Part shown: one piece after another, positions 1 to 7,790 of the stretch
How positions within the stretch are numbered: the first letter of the stretch is position 1
Layout of the letters: every line of letters begins with the position of its first letter
Assembly: GCA_013003335.1 (NCBI GenBank)
Contig: JABDJT010000308.1
Coordinates: forward strand, 1-24,707
Reading direction: 5' to 3'
Source: Verrucomicrobiales bacterium
Lineage (GTDB): Bacteria; Verrucomicrobiota; Verrucomicrobiia; Verrucomicrobiales; DEV007
Length of the DNA stretch: 24,707 bases
The notes under the pieces: generated by a model
Seen by the model: the letters and a program-made list of their open reading frames with translations, nothing else
Told to the model about the DNA's origin: nothing
Databases searched by the model: none
Position numbers and translations under genes: made by a program

Positions 1-245
1 ATCATCATCCCCGCTGCTTTTCGACGTGGATGGCCGGGGGCGGAATCAAGGGCGGGGTCACGCACGGGAAAACCGACGATTACAGCTACAACATTGTCGA
101 GGACGGCGTGCACGTGCACGACTTTCACGCCACGATTTTGCACCTGCTGGGCATCGATCACGAGCGTCTCACCTTCCGCTACCAGGGCCGGTATTTCCGC
201 CTCACCGACGTGCATGGCCACGTGGTGAAACCGATCCTCGCCTGA
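1..245 (+). CDS. DUF1501 domain protein, C-terminal fragment
   Basis: This is the C-terminal end of a DUF1501 protein whose 5' part lies outside the window. The open frame enters at base 3 and reads HHPRCFSTWMAGGGIKGG, then a tail ending LTDVHGHVVKPILA. The GRDHHPRCF-like block, the AGGGIKGG block and the tail are family hallmarks. An internal ATG at base 30 is not the start. The tail closely matches the second DUF1501 protein in this window (minus strand, 5475-6848), which ends LTDVHGHVVKDILA, so the two are paralogues. DUF1501 proteins are distant relatives of the sulfatase/alkaline phosphatase fold, are usually exported by Tat, and are usually encoded beside DUF1549/DUF1553 proteins. That partner may lie upstream of the window. 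A copy of the 48-nt palindrome starts two bases after the stop codon. Confidence 0.9.
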   Translation, partial: HHPRCFSTWMAGGGIKGGVTHGKTDDYSYNIVEDGVHVHDFHATILHLLGIDHERLTFRYQGRYFRLTDVHGHVVKPILA

Positions 246-247
246 AA

Positions 248-295
248 ACGATCCAACAGGGTCTGGTTGGCAAGCGTACCCTGTTCATTCAAAAC
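248..295. repeat. 48-nt dispersed palindrome, copy 1
   Basis: This copy begins two bases after the DUF1501 stop codon. The arms ATCCAACAGGGT and ACCCTGTTCATT form an 8-bp perfect core (AACAGGGT/ACCCTGTT) around a 15-nt centre. It matches eight other copies in the window in length and arm sequence. It lies in the 121-bp gap before the acidic secreted protein gene and could fold as an RNA hairpin at the end of the upstream message. It lacks a clean U-run, so I do not call it a terminator. Confidence 0.85.
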
Positions 296-355
296 TCGTT
301 AGTGGAGGTTAAATGAGTTGACTCCAGACTACTCCATTGCTGAAGTCATGCTTCT

Positions 356-359
356 GGAG
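356..359 (+). promoter_or_regulatory. Shine-Dalgarno GGAG for the acidic protein gene
   Basis: GGAG lies seven bases before the ATG at 367. It supports that start over the in-frame TTG at 337, which would add ten residues before an otherwise normal signal peptide. Confidence 0.6.
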
Positions 360-366
360 TGAACTC

Positions 367-2727
367 ATGAAATTGTCCTGTCCCGCCACCATTGCCGGCT
401 TATTTTGCCTGTGTGGATTGCTGTCAGCCAGCGACGGATCGACCGGAAAAAAGTCCGCCCAAGAGCCGGTCGGGCACCTGAATCAGCCCCTGGCTCTGAC
501 TCTCGATCTGCAATCCTTCAACCCGGAGGAAGAAGGAGGTGGAATCGGTAGGATTTTATTTCACTTCCAGGAATGGCTGGAGCACCAGGGAATTTCGCAG
601 GAAGGCACGGTTTCTGATTTGCACAAACTACATGCCCTCATCCAGCAGGACTACGATCACGCTGAGGAGATGGAGGATGATCTGGACGACGAGTATGACG
701 ATCTGAAAGACGAGTGGGAGGATTTGGAGGAAGACATTGAAGATGAGAAAGACGACGCGGATTTACCGGGCTATCTCGCCTTGAAAGCCAGGGGCGCCCC
801 TCTAAAAGCAAAACGGAATTTGCTGCGCGACTACCTCGCCCTGGAAAAACCGCTCCTCAAAAAACTGGAGGCTGCCAGGTCAAATCCCTCCAACGATCGC
901 CAGCGCAAGGAAGCCTGCGACGCCGCGATCCGCATCCTGTATTCCCTGTTTTCCGGGCAATTCATGGACGAGCGGGACGATGAACCTCTTCCCCTGACCC
1001 TGGGCCCGGTCGTCGGCCAGTTCCTCGACCGTGCCCACCGGAATGCATCTCCATTTATGGGAGTCACTGCTCGATACAGACGCCCGGTTGGAAAACTCCG
1101 TGCAAAAAATCAGGCATCCGATCTCGTCGACCCGAATTGCCTCTCGCGATTCGTGACCCCCGAAGAGATGGCAATAATGACCCACGCCGAGGTGGCCGCG
1201 CTCGATGTTTCGCCCTGGGATCCCATGTGGCACACGCGGAGGCGCATGGAGACAAATCCTCCGGATACCTGGTCGATGATTGAGGAATGGATTGAGAAGG
1301 AGGTAACTGAGGAATTGATGGATGACGATGATTTCAAGGAAGATCATCCCGATTTCGAATACAGCCTGCATGACGCGCGTCGAGTGCTGTTCTGGGACGA
1401 TGTGAAAAGTACCGCCACTTCTCCGAAAGTTGATGTGATCGATATCTTCGAGCAGGAATGGAAACTGAAGTGGGGTGAGGAAACGGCCACTGAACCGATG
1501 GGCAACCGCTTGCGGCTGGCTCTTGGTGCGAAGTATTCCGATCTCACCTACGCCAACGTGGACGGAACCTCCCACGTCCTCATTCTCGCTTCTGAACTCG
1601 ACAAGAAGCTCAATCCCGATGACGAGAAACCGACAACGGTGAAGGCGTTTATCCGGGTGATGAAGGAGTCGAAATACGATTTCAACGTCAAGCCTTTCAT
1701 TCTTGCATCAGGCACCATCACGGAAGAGAACGCCGATACCATCCTCGCGCACGTTCCGGAGGAAGCCCCGAAAAAGCACAAGAAAAAGCGATTGATGGGC
1801 AGGACGTGGATCAAGTTCAAGGAGTCGATGGTCGAGAACAAGCATGACGTGGTGAATCGCGGCGGACCGATTTCCCTGCATACTGAATTTTCGAAAAGCG
1901 ACCGCGCACTTCGCCAGGCCCTCGTATTCGGGATTTGGATGGAAGACACCGACGTCAAAGAGGACAACCACCGCACGGCATGGGCCAAGGATTTCGGCGG
2001 CCATGATGGCCAGCAGTATTTCGAGTTTTTCCACGACCCCGGTTCCTCCCTCGGCGGCGAACGGCAATCCGGGGAAGTGAACAAATTGCATGTCGAAACC
2101 GGCACCGGTGGTTTCATGTGGATCAGCCCGGGCGGAAACGTGGTCCTCTCCAATTCCTTTCAACTGTATCGGCCCGCTGCCTGGTTTGACCTGGAATTCG
2201 CCGATTACCTGGCCGGCGCGGAGCACATCGTGCGCCTGAAAAAATCGCAAATCCGGGAAGTTATCGAATCGTCGTTGATGCCGGATTTCTACAACGAATG
2301 CATGACGTGGCGGCTGGCAAAGCGCCGCGATATCATGGCAGGAATTTTCAGCCTGCCGCTCCCCGATGCCGGCGCGGGGGATGCCCCGAATTTTTCCGTC
2401 CCGCTCACGACCCGGGCCGACCGCCGCGCGGCCGCTGCCCACTACCGCATTCCGCTTTCGGAAATCGAAGCGGATCTCGTCCGGACAGGATTCCTGCCGG
2501 CTGCAAATTGCGCAGCTGACACATCAGAACCGTTTTTCGACCGAATCGTGATCGATGGAGTCATCCAGTCTTACGAAGATTCGGTGATCCCGGGAATCCT
2601 CCGGGACGTTCGCTACCCGTCTGGCTTTACCGACCGGATTACCCGCTGGAGCGACGGTGAAGATTACATTTCGCGCCGGTATCGAAAGCCCTACGACAAG
2701 CCGAAGATGAAACTTCCGACGATCTGA
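367..2727 (+). CDS. Large acidic exported protein of unknown function
   Basis: This is a predicted protein of 786 residues. I do not recognise its function. It begins MKLSCPATIAGLFCLCGLLS, a basic start, hydrophobic stretch and small residues that fit a type I signal peptide, so it is probably exported. At roughly residues 95-135 there is a very acidic, probably helical stretch rich in Asp, Glu and Trp/Tyr (for example DDLDDEYDDLKDEWEDLEED). A second acidic patch follows at about residues 310-340. The later part has ordered features: a block VFGIWMEDTDVKEDN followed by FEFFHDPGSSLGG, and later IVRLKKSQIREVIESSLMPD followed by RLAKRRD. These loosely recall a family of uncharacterised bacterial proteins with an 'R..G.W....D.K..N ... 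H.L.D..SSLG ... L...QI...V' layout; this is memory-based and weak. The start at 367 is chosen for the GGAG at 356-359 and the signal peptide. The next gene starts four bases after the stop, so the two are probably co-transcribed and translationally coupled. Confidence 0.85.
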   Translation: MKLSCPATIAGLFCLCGLLSASDGSTGKKSAQEPVGHLNQPLALTLDLQSFNPEEEGGGIGRILFHFQEWLEHQGISQEGTVSDLHKLHALIQQDYDHAEEMEDDLDDEYDDLKDEWEDLEEDIEDEKDDADLPGYLALKARGAPLKAKRNLLRDYLALEKPLLKKLEAARSNPSNDRQRKEACDAAIRILYSLFSGQFMDERDDEPLPLTLGPVVGQFLDRAHRNASPFMGVTARYRRPVGKLRAKNQASDLVDPNCLSRFVTPEEMAIMTHAEVAALDVSPWDPMWHTRRRMETNPPDTWSMIEEWIEKEVTEELMDDDDFKEDHPDFEYSLHDARRVLFWDDVKSTATSPKVDVIDIFEQEWKLKWGEETATEPMGNRLRLALGAKYSDLTYANVDGTSHVLILASELDKKLNPDDEKPTTVKAFIRVMKESKYDFNVKPFILASGTITEENADTILAHVPEEAPKKHKKKRLMGRTWIKFKESMVENKHDVVNRGGPISLHTEFSKSDRALRQALVFGIWMEDTDVKEDNHRTAWAKDFGGHDGQQYFEFFHDPGSSLGGERQSGEVNKLHVETGTGGFMWISPGGNVVLSNSFQLYRPAAWFDLEFADYLAGAEHIVRLKKSQIREVIESSLMPDFYNECMTWRLAKRRDIMAGIFSLPLPDAGAGDAPNFSVPLTTRADRRAAAAHYRIPLSEIEADLVRTGFLPAANCAADTSEPFFDRIVIDGVIQSYEDSVIPGILRDVRYPSGFTDRITRWSDGEDYISRRYRKPYDKPKMKLPTI

Positions 2728-2731
2728 ATCC

Positions 2732-3367
2732 ATGCTGGAACCTACTCCTGACGATCCTTCCGGATCGCAACCGCCACCCGATGACGGTGGCAAAAAGAAA
2801 AAAAAGAAATCGAAACTCGGCACCAGCCGGGGAATCGAGACCCTGTTTCGAAACACTTATCGTGTCCACGTCGAAGTCAGTGCGCTCGCCGACACCAAGG
2901 CGAATTTCCTGATCTCGGTGAACAGCATCGTCATGATCCTGCTCGTCTCGCACGGGATGAACTACATCGTCGGCAAACCTTGGATGTTGGTGCCGGTCGG
3001 GATCGTTATCGCGACCAGCATCGGCTCGATGATCTTTTCAGTCCTGGTTGCCCGCCCCCGGATTAAGAAGGTCCTTAATCCGCATGATCCGACTCCCCAG
3101 ACACGGGGTGGAAACCTGCTGTTCTTTGGCAGCTTCACCGAACTGACCGAGGACGAGTTTGTCGCCAACCTCAGCGAAACCGTGAAGGATCCCGAAGTCC
3201 TCTACCCGATGATGATGGCCGACATTTATTCCATGGGACTCGTTCTTCGGAAAAAATTTGCCCGCCTACAAATCGCATACGGATTTCTTCTCTACGGCAT
3301 GCCCGTCGGCGTCGTCATTTTCGTAGGCATGCAGGCCTTCCGAATCGTTCAGGGCATGGATCTATAG
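2732..3367 (+). CDS. DUF5706/PycTM-like membrane protein (Pycsar-effector family)
   Basis: This 211-residue protein has a disordered N-terminus rich in Pro/Asp, then a KKKKKKSK stretch at residues 21-28. Its core matches what I know of DUF5706 (PycTM): VSALADTKANFLISVNSIV entering a first membrane helix, a second helix near PWMLVPVGIVIATSIGSM, a loop with GGNLLFFGSFTELTEDEF, then YPMMMADIYSMGLVLRKKFA leading to a third helix. The ADTKAN..SVN and D.Y..G..L..K motifs are the family signature. In Pycsar anti-phage systems such proteins respond to cyclic UMP or CMP made by an adjacent cyclase and damage the membrane. Many DUF5706 proteins, however, occur without a known cyclase. None is visible here, so a defence role is inference only. 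The gene starts four bases after the acidic protein gene and has no Shine-Dalgarno, which suggests coupling. Confidence 0.82.
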   Translation: MLEPTPDDPSGSQPPPDDGGKKKKKKSKLGTSRGIETLFRNTYRVHVEVSALADTKANFLISVNSIVMILLVSHGMNYIVGKPWMLVPVGIVIATSIGSMIFSVLVARPRIKKVLNPHDPTPQTRGGNLLFFGSFTELTEDEFVANLSETVKDPEVLYPMMMADIYSMGLVLRKKFARLQIAYGFLLYGMPVGVVIFVGMQAFRIVQGMDL

Positions 3368-3370
3368 AAA

Positions 3371-3420
3371 ACGAATCAACCGCGGGTAGGTTTGCCGAAC
3401 AGACCCTGGTCATTCGTTTT
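3371..3420. repeat. 48-nt dispersed palindrome, copy 2 (50 nt)
   Basis: This copy has outer arms ACGAAT and ATTCGT (perfect) and the centre GGTTTGCCGAAC. The left inner arm is degenerate (CAACCGCGGG), so the copy is 50 nt rather than 48. It fills the gap between two convergent genes: it starts three bases after the PycTM-like stop codon, and its last 11 bases overlap the end of the SMP-30-like gene, contributing its final codons and stop. It might serve as a bidirectional transcript end. Confidence 0.8.
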
Positions 3421-4357
3421 TCGCCTTCTTGACATCCTGCCAGCGTTTCCAAGACAAACCCGGTCGATCGACGCGAAACGTGACGACGCGCTGCTGATCG
3501 GCATCTGTCACATAGGCCGTTCGTCCGTCCGGGCCACCGAAACAGATATTCGTCGGCGACTTTCCGAGCACATCGATCTCCTGCAGAATCTTGCCCGCAG
3601 GCGAAAGCTTCACGACCGTACCCTTGCCGTGTCGAGTGATGTAAAGATTGCCATCGACATCGCAACGCATTCCGTCGAACCCATGATCGGGAAATTCTTT
3701 CAGCAGGGTTTTGTTGGACACCTTTACGGAATAGGAAAGCTTTCCGGCATATCCTTTTGAGGAAGCGAGATCGAATTTCCAGACTTTCCGCTGGATCGAT
3801 TCGTTCACGTAAAGCGTTTTGCCGTCCGGGCTGACTTCAATCCCGTTCGTCGTGCCCATTTCGCCGTCGAGCAAGTGTGCTTTCCCGTCCGGCGTGACGG
3901 CCCAGAGTTGTCCTGTTTTGTCACCCCAGTTCGGGTCGCTCGCGTACAAAACTCCGTCCGGCCCGATCGCGAGATCATTGGGCTGATTCATTTTCGATTC
4001 GTGTGCCAGCACCTCGATTTTCTTGGTCTTCGGATCAATCTTCAGAACGTTGTGGGCTGGATAATCCGCCACATACATTAATCCCGCGGTGTCGAAACGG
4101 ATCCCGTTCCCGGCACTTCCTTCCGGCAGAGTGACAAACTCCTCCGCATTCCCATCGGGCGTCACTTTCCCGATCGTTCGTTTTTGCCCGAACGAAACCG
4201 CGTACAAATTTCCGTCCGCGTCACACGCCGGACCTTCGATGCCTTTCGTAAACTGGCCGGTCTCAGTGAACGGTTTTGCTTTGAAAAGGTCATCCTCGCC
4301 GGAGCCAATCAAGGGTGGCAATAGCGAGAGCAGTAATAATAAAGATGGGATTTTCAT
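3410..4357 (-). CDS. Exported SMP-30/gluconolactonase-like (LRE) beta-propeller protein
   Basis: This 315-residue protein belongs to the SMP-30/gluconolactonase/LRE-like family, whose enzymes hydrolyse sugar lactones in a six-bladed propeller around a divalent metal. A signal peptide is clear (MKIPSLLLLLSLLPPLIGSG), so it acts outside the cytoplasm. Candidate metal ligands are Glu41 in GIEGPACDADGNLY, Asn126 in QPNDLAIGPDGVLY and Asn171 in TNGIEVSPDGKTLY. The usual catalytic Asp after the third block appears as Glu186 (YVNES), so the activity may be altered. The start overlaps the stop of the upstream CxxCH toroid gene by four bases, and it is the last gene of a six-gene minus-strand cluster. 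Its final residues (KNE and stop) fall in repeat copy 2. Non-enzymatic NHL-like propellers are an alternative. Confidence 0.85.
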   Translation of the reverse strand: MKIPSLLLLLSLLPPLIGSGEDDLFKAKPFTETGQFTKGIEGPACDADGNLYAVSFGQKRTIGKVTPDGNAEEFVTLPEGSAGNGIRFDTAGLMYVADYPAHNVLKIDPKTKKIEVLAHESKMNQPNDLAIGPDGVLYASDPNWGDKTGQLWAVTPDGKAHLLDGEMGTTNGIEVSPDGKTLYVNESIQRKVWKFDLASSKGYAGKLSYSVKVSNKTLLKEFPDHGFDGMRCDVDGNLYITRHGKGTVVKLSPAGKILQEIDVLGKSPTNICFGGPDGRTAYVTDADQQRVVTFRVDRPGLSWKRWQDVKKAKNE

Positions 4358-5424
4358 AGATTTTCAAACGGCCAACCCGGCAATTCCCCGCATGCCTGCA
4401 GGCCCAGCACGGCATACGCGCAGCCGGTGTTTGTAATGTAGTGGCGGCTGTCCTTCGCGGGTGATCGCGTGAACCACTTTCCGCTTTCTCGCTGGTTCGA
4501 CTTCAACCAGACCACGCCGCGTTGCAATGCCGGATCGGCGGCCGGCTTGCCCATTTCGCGGGCGAAAATCAGGGCCAGTCCTGTGCCATAGGCATCACTC
4601 GTTTTCGGATCGTGCGGCTTGCCGTCTTTCCGTTCGTATTCCTTCCAGTCGGCCAAAAAACCCGGCGTGCTCCAGCCGCCATCCGGAAGCTGAATGCCTA
4701 ACATTTCGCCTAAAACAGCCTCGCGTTCTGCCGCTTCCATCAAATCCGGCACGCGCAGCGAAGCCCATGCGATCATGACGCGGTGGTGCAGCGACTTCGG
4801 CGGATGGTTTTCAAGATAGGTTCGCATTTTCGCCAGGCCGGCCCGGGCTGCTTCCGTTTCCGCGTAATTTTCCGGCGCGAGCCCGACCGTGAGCGCAGCC
4901 AGCGTCACGCCAAAATGATCGTCGATTTCCATCGGCGCCCAGCCGCACTTCGCCCACTTCCAGCCGCCGTCCTCCCTCTGCGTTTTCCACATCGTGTCGA
5001 GCGATTCACGGGTCGTCGGCCCCATCTTGCCGGTCGTTTGCAGATCGTTGAAAACCAGCGCCGTGCTGACCACCACCGGGTCATAGTCGGTTTTTGGCGC
5101 CTCTTTTCCGCCCTCCCAGCGCTCCGTAAAATAGGCCTCGTAAAACTCGCGCACTTCGCCGGAGTCCGGCAGGGCCGACTTCAACGCCGGGCGCGCCATG
5201 AGATACGACATATTCGTGTGGCAGGTCGCGCAGTCCCGCGAATGCTGCCACGCCAGCGAAGCCGTATCGAGATATCGCGCTGCCATTTCAGCAGAAAATT
5301 CGGCGCGGACCGGTTCGTCGCCCTTGATCGGTTTCGCGTCCGGGACGTTGTCGAGCGTGACGATTTCCTGCCCAAAAACCGGGAAAGCGAAAATGGCGAA
5401 GAGAAATCCGGTGAGTTTTATCAT
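4354..5424 (-). CDS. Exported alpha-toroid protein with a c-type haem motif
   Basis: This 356-residue protein has a signal peptide (MIKLTGFLFAIFAFPVFGQE) and a single CxxCH haem-c motif at residues 65-69 (RDCATCHTNMSYLMARP). The rest contains blocks typical of the terpene cyclase/prenyltransferase alpha-alpha toroid fold: TQREDGGWKWAKCGW, QLPDGGWSTPGF and SNQRESGKWFTRSP, each a QxxDGxW-like repeat. PVC bacteria have many such CxxCH-plus-toroid proteins of unknown biochemical role. No DxDD cyclase motif is visible, so I do not call it a squalene-hopene cyclase. A periplasmic redox or scaffold role is inference. It follows the DUF1501 gene, separated by little more than repeat copy 3, and overlaps the SMP-30-like gene by four bases. 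Confidence 0.8.
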   Translation of the reverse strand: MIKLTGFLFAIFAFPVFGQEIVTLDNVPDAKPIKGDEPVRAEFSAEMAARYLDTASLAWQHSRDCATCHTNMSYLMARPALKSALPDSGEVREFYEAYFTERWEGGKEAPKTDYDPVVVSTALVFNDLQTTGKMGPTTRESLDTMWKTQREDGGWKWAKCGWAPMEIDDHFGVTLAALTVGLAPENYAETEAARAGLAKMRTYLENHPPKSLHHRVMIAWASLRVPDLMEAAEREAVLGEMLGIQLPDGGWSTPGFLADWKEYERKDGKPHDPKTSDAYGTGLALIFAREMGKPAADPALQRGVVWLKSNQRESGKWFTRSPAKDSRHYITNTGCAYAVLGLQACGELPGWPFENL

Positions 5425-5427
5425 GTT

Positions 5428-5475
5428 TCGATTAAACAGGGTCTGTTCGTCAAACCGACCCTGTCGGTTCGTGTT
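5428..5475. repeat. 48-nt dispersed palindrome, copy 3
   Basis: This copy has arms TTAAACAGGGTC and GACCCTGTCGGTTC, giving an ACAGGGTC/GACCCTGT core of eight perfect pairs. It occupies essentially the whole spacer between two minus-strand genes of one cluster: its upper-coordinate end touches the stop codon of the DUF1501 gene and its lower end lies three bases before the ATG of the toroid gene. It therefore forms most of the leader just before that start codon and leaves no room for a Shine-Dalgarno. Confidence 0.85.
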
Positions 5476-6848
5476 TATGCCAAAATGTCTTTCACCACAT
5501 GCCCGTGCACATCGGTGAGGCGGAAATCGCGGCCGGCCCAGTTGTAGGTCAGGTTTTCGTGATCGAGCCCGAGCAGGTGAAGCATGGTGGCGTGCAAATC
5601 GTGAATGTGAATTTTTCCTTCGACGGCTTTTCGCCCGTACTCGTCGGTCGCTCCGTATTTGAAGCCGCGCTTCACCCCGCCGCCGGCGAGAAACATCGTG
5701 AACCCGTCCGCGTTGTGGCCGCGTCCGTCGCGGGTTCCGTCATCCGGCGTGCGACCGAATTCGCCGCCCCAGACGATCAGGGTGTCGTCGAAAAGCCCGC
5801 GCTGTTTCAGATCTTCGATCAGCCCGGCGATCGGTTTGTCGATCCGCGCGCAGGCTTTCGGCATGTTTGCGGCGAGGCCGCCGTGATGATCCCAGTCGCC
5901 GTCGTTCACCTGGATGAACCGAACGCCCCGCTCGGCCATGCGCCGCGCCAACAGGCATTGCCGCCCGAAGGAATCGGAGCCGCTGGCTCCGATGCCGTAC
6001 ATCTCGAGCGTTTTCGGATTTTCGCCGGCGATGTCCATGACCTCCGGGAGGGCTTTTTGCATGCGAAACGCCAGCTCGAACGATTCGATAACGCCCTCGA
6101 TTTCGTCGCGGTTTTCGGGGAGGCGATCTGCGGTTTCGCGATTCAGCACCTGCGCCAGGTCGAGCCGTTTTCGCTGATGCTCGCGGCTGAGGCGGGGGTG
6201 GGAAATGTTCGACAACTTCGCGTCCTTCAGATTTTTCTGATACTGCCCGACCGGCGTGCCCTGGTAGGCGGCAGGCAAAAACGCACTGCCATAATATTTC
6301 GCCCCGCCCAGCACATGCGGCGGATTCACCGAGACGAAACCGGGGAGGTCCTGGTTTTCTGTGCCGAGCCCGTAGAGCACCCACGAACCCATCGACGGCC
6401 GGACAAATTGGAAGCTTCCCGTGTGCAAGAAATCGAGAGCCTGGGCGTGCTCCGGATTCTCGGAATTCATTCCGTGCAGCATGCAGAGATCGTCCGCCCG
6501 CGTCGCGAGGTTCGGCAGCAATTCCGAGAACCACATGCCGTCCTGCCCGTGCTGTTTGAAATCCCACAGCGACCCGAGCATCTTGATTTTTTCATTGTCG
6601 CCCAGCGCTTTTCCGTCGACCTCAGCCAGCTTCGGCTTGTGGTCGAACATGTCCATGTGCGACGGCCCACCTTTCATGCACAGGAAAATCACGCGCTTCG
6701 CCCGTGCGGGAAAATGCGGACGTTTCGGCGCGAAGGGCGAGCTTTGTGCCGCGCTCGCCGCCGGTGCCGTTTTCCTTAGCAATCCCGCCAGCGCGAGGTA
6801 GCCAAATCCGTGGACGGTGGATTGAAGGGCGTGACGGCGCGTTTGCAT
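5475..6848 (-). CDS. DUF1501 domain protein, Tat-exported
   Basis: This protein has 457 residues from the chosen start. It is a complete DUF1501 protein. The N-terminus MQTRRHALQSTVHGFGYLAL has a twin-arginine pair followed by a hydrophobic stretch, consistent with Tat export. An in-frame ATG 18 bases further upstream is possible, and neither start has a clear Shine-Dalgarno. Family blocks visible are KRVIFLCMKGGPSHMDMFDHKP near the N-terminus, LCMLHGMNSENPEHAQA, GSWVLYGLGTENQDLPGFV, GVRFIQVNDGDWDHHGG, WGGEFGRTPDDGTRDGRGHN and the tail LTDVHGHVVKDILA. The fold is related to alkaline phosphatases and sulfatases, but the reaction is unknown. It sits with a DUF1549/DUF1553 and a DUF1080 gene, its usual partners. 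A paralogue ends at base 245 on the other strand. Confidence 0.92.
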   Translation of the reverse strand: MQTRRHALQSTVHGFGYLALAGLLRKTAPAASAAQSSPFAPKRPHFPARAKRVIFLCMKGGPSHMDMFDHKPKLAEVDGKALGDNEKIKMLGSLWDFKQHGQDGMWFSELLPNLATRADDLCMLHGMNSENPEHAQALDFLHTGSFQFVRPSMGSWVLYGLGTENQDLPGFVSVNPPHVLGGAKYYGSAFLPAAYQGTPVGQYQKNLKDAKLSNISHPRLSREHQRKRLDLAQVLNRETADRLPENRDEIEGVIESFELAFRMQKALPEVMDIAGENPKTLEMYGIGASGSDSFGRQCLLARRMAERGVRFIQVNDGDWDHHGGLAANMPKACARIDKPIAGLIEDLKQRGLFDDTLIVWGGEFGRTPDDGTRDGRGHNADGFTMFLAGGGVKRGFKYGATDEYGRKAVEGKIHIHDLHATMLHLLGLDHENLTYNWAGRDFRLTDVHGHVVKDILA

Positions 6849-6911
6849 GCAAGAAGTGAACGCCATTTTGGCGCACTCGTCGATGACGCATCTGCGACCC
6901 AACCGGGTAGC

Positions 6912-7745
6912 TCAATCCTCAATCGGCACGATCCAAATGTTCCGGAACCGGACCGGGTTACCGTGGTCCTGCATTTTCAGCGGACCGGTGTCGCCGTGCT
7001 TGCGATACTCAGAGATCGAATGCGGGCCGCGCCAGCCGGTGCCGCCGGAAAGCTCGACGTTGTCGTGAATCACGTGGCCGTTGTGGACGACGTGGAAGCG
7101 CGCTTTTTTGGTGACATTGCCGTCGTCATCGAAATGTGGGCGATGAAAGGTGATGTCGTAGGTTTGCCACTCGCCCGGCTTGCGGGAGGCGTTCACATCG
7201 GGCTTTTTGCGACCGTAAAGCGCGCCGCACTGGCCGTCGGGGTAGGTCGTGTTTTCGTAGGAATCGAGCACCTGGATTTCATATTCGCCCATCAGAAAAA
7301 CGCCGCTGTTTCCGCGGCCCTGGCCGTCTCCTTTCACCTCTTTCGGTGTGGCAAATTCGATGTGCAGGCGACAGGAACCGAACTTGTCTTTGCTCACGGC
7401 CTGTCCACCACCTTTGACCGATTCAAGCGCTCCATCGACCAGCTTCCACTTCGTCGGCTTGCCGCCGCCCGAAGTCCAATTCGCCAGCGAAGCTTCCGAT
7501 CCGTCGAACAAAACGATCGCCTCCTTCGGCGGCTTGGCAGCATCGGCGTCGTAGGGCTTCGGCTCAACCACCTTCGGTTGCGGCTGCTTCTTCGGATCGG
7601 TTTCGTGAACTTTGATGCCGTCGATGAACATGTATTCGACCTTTTTCCCGTTCTCTTCGCGGATTTCTTTTTTGATGACCGGGTCCTTCGCGAAACCGGT
7701 GACGGAGACCAGGGCGGCGAGAAAAATAGTAAGCGCTGTTTTCAT
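6912..7745 (-). CDS. Exported DUF1080 (3-keto-disaccharide hydrolase domain) protein
   Basis: This 277-residue protein has a signal peptide (MKTALTIFLAALVSVTGFAK), then about 50 residues of linker rich in Lys and Pro. A DUF1080 domain runs from about residue 72 to the end. Hallmarks are EAIVLFDGSEASLANW, WKLVDGALES, GNSGVFLMGEYEIQVLDSY, GALYGRKKPDVNASRKPGEW and a terminal FRNIWIVPIED. The domain has a concanavalin-like beta-sandwich fold, and the Pfam name reflects activity on 3-keto-glycosides shown for some members. It lies between DUF1549/DUF1553 upstream and DUF1501 downstream, so it is probably part of a periplasmic carbohydrate module. The N-terminal segment before the domain is not something I recognise. 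Confidence 0.88.
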   Translation of the reverse strand: MKTALTIFLAALVSVTGFAKDPVIKKEIREENGKKVEYMFIDGIKVHETDPKKQPQPKVVEPKPYDADAAKPPKEAIVLFDGSEASLANWTSGGGKPTKWKLVDGALESVKGGGQAVSKDKFGSCRLHIEFATPKEVKGDGQGRGNSGVFLMGEYEIQVLDSYENTTYPDGQCGALYGRKKPDVNASRKPGEWQTYDITFHRPHFDDDGNVTKKARFHVVHNGHVIHDNVELSGGTGWRGPHSISEYRKHGDTGPLKMQDHGNPVRFRNIWIVPIED

Positions 7746-7790
7746 GGCCGGATGTTTTGGAAAAATCGACGAACGGTCAAGCCGCGGTTT

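Noticed and set aside
2836..2855. ATCGAGACCCTGTTTCG resembling a palindrome arm inside the PycTM-like gene
   Set aside because: Only a half-match with no partner arm, and the encoded residues (IETLFRNTYR) fit the protein family, so it is chance similarity.
5499..6779. Long plus-strand open frame opposite the DUF1501 gene (426 residues)
   Set aside because: It is entirely antisense to a clear DUF1501 protein, has no recognisable domain, and is explained by the codon bias of the real gene.
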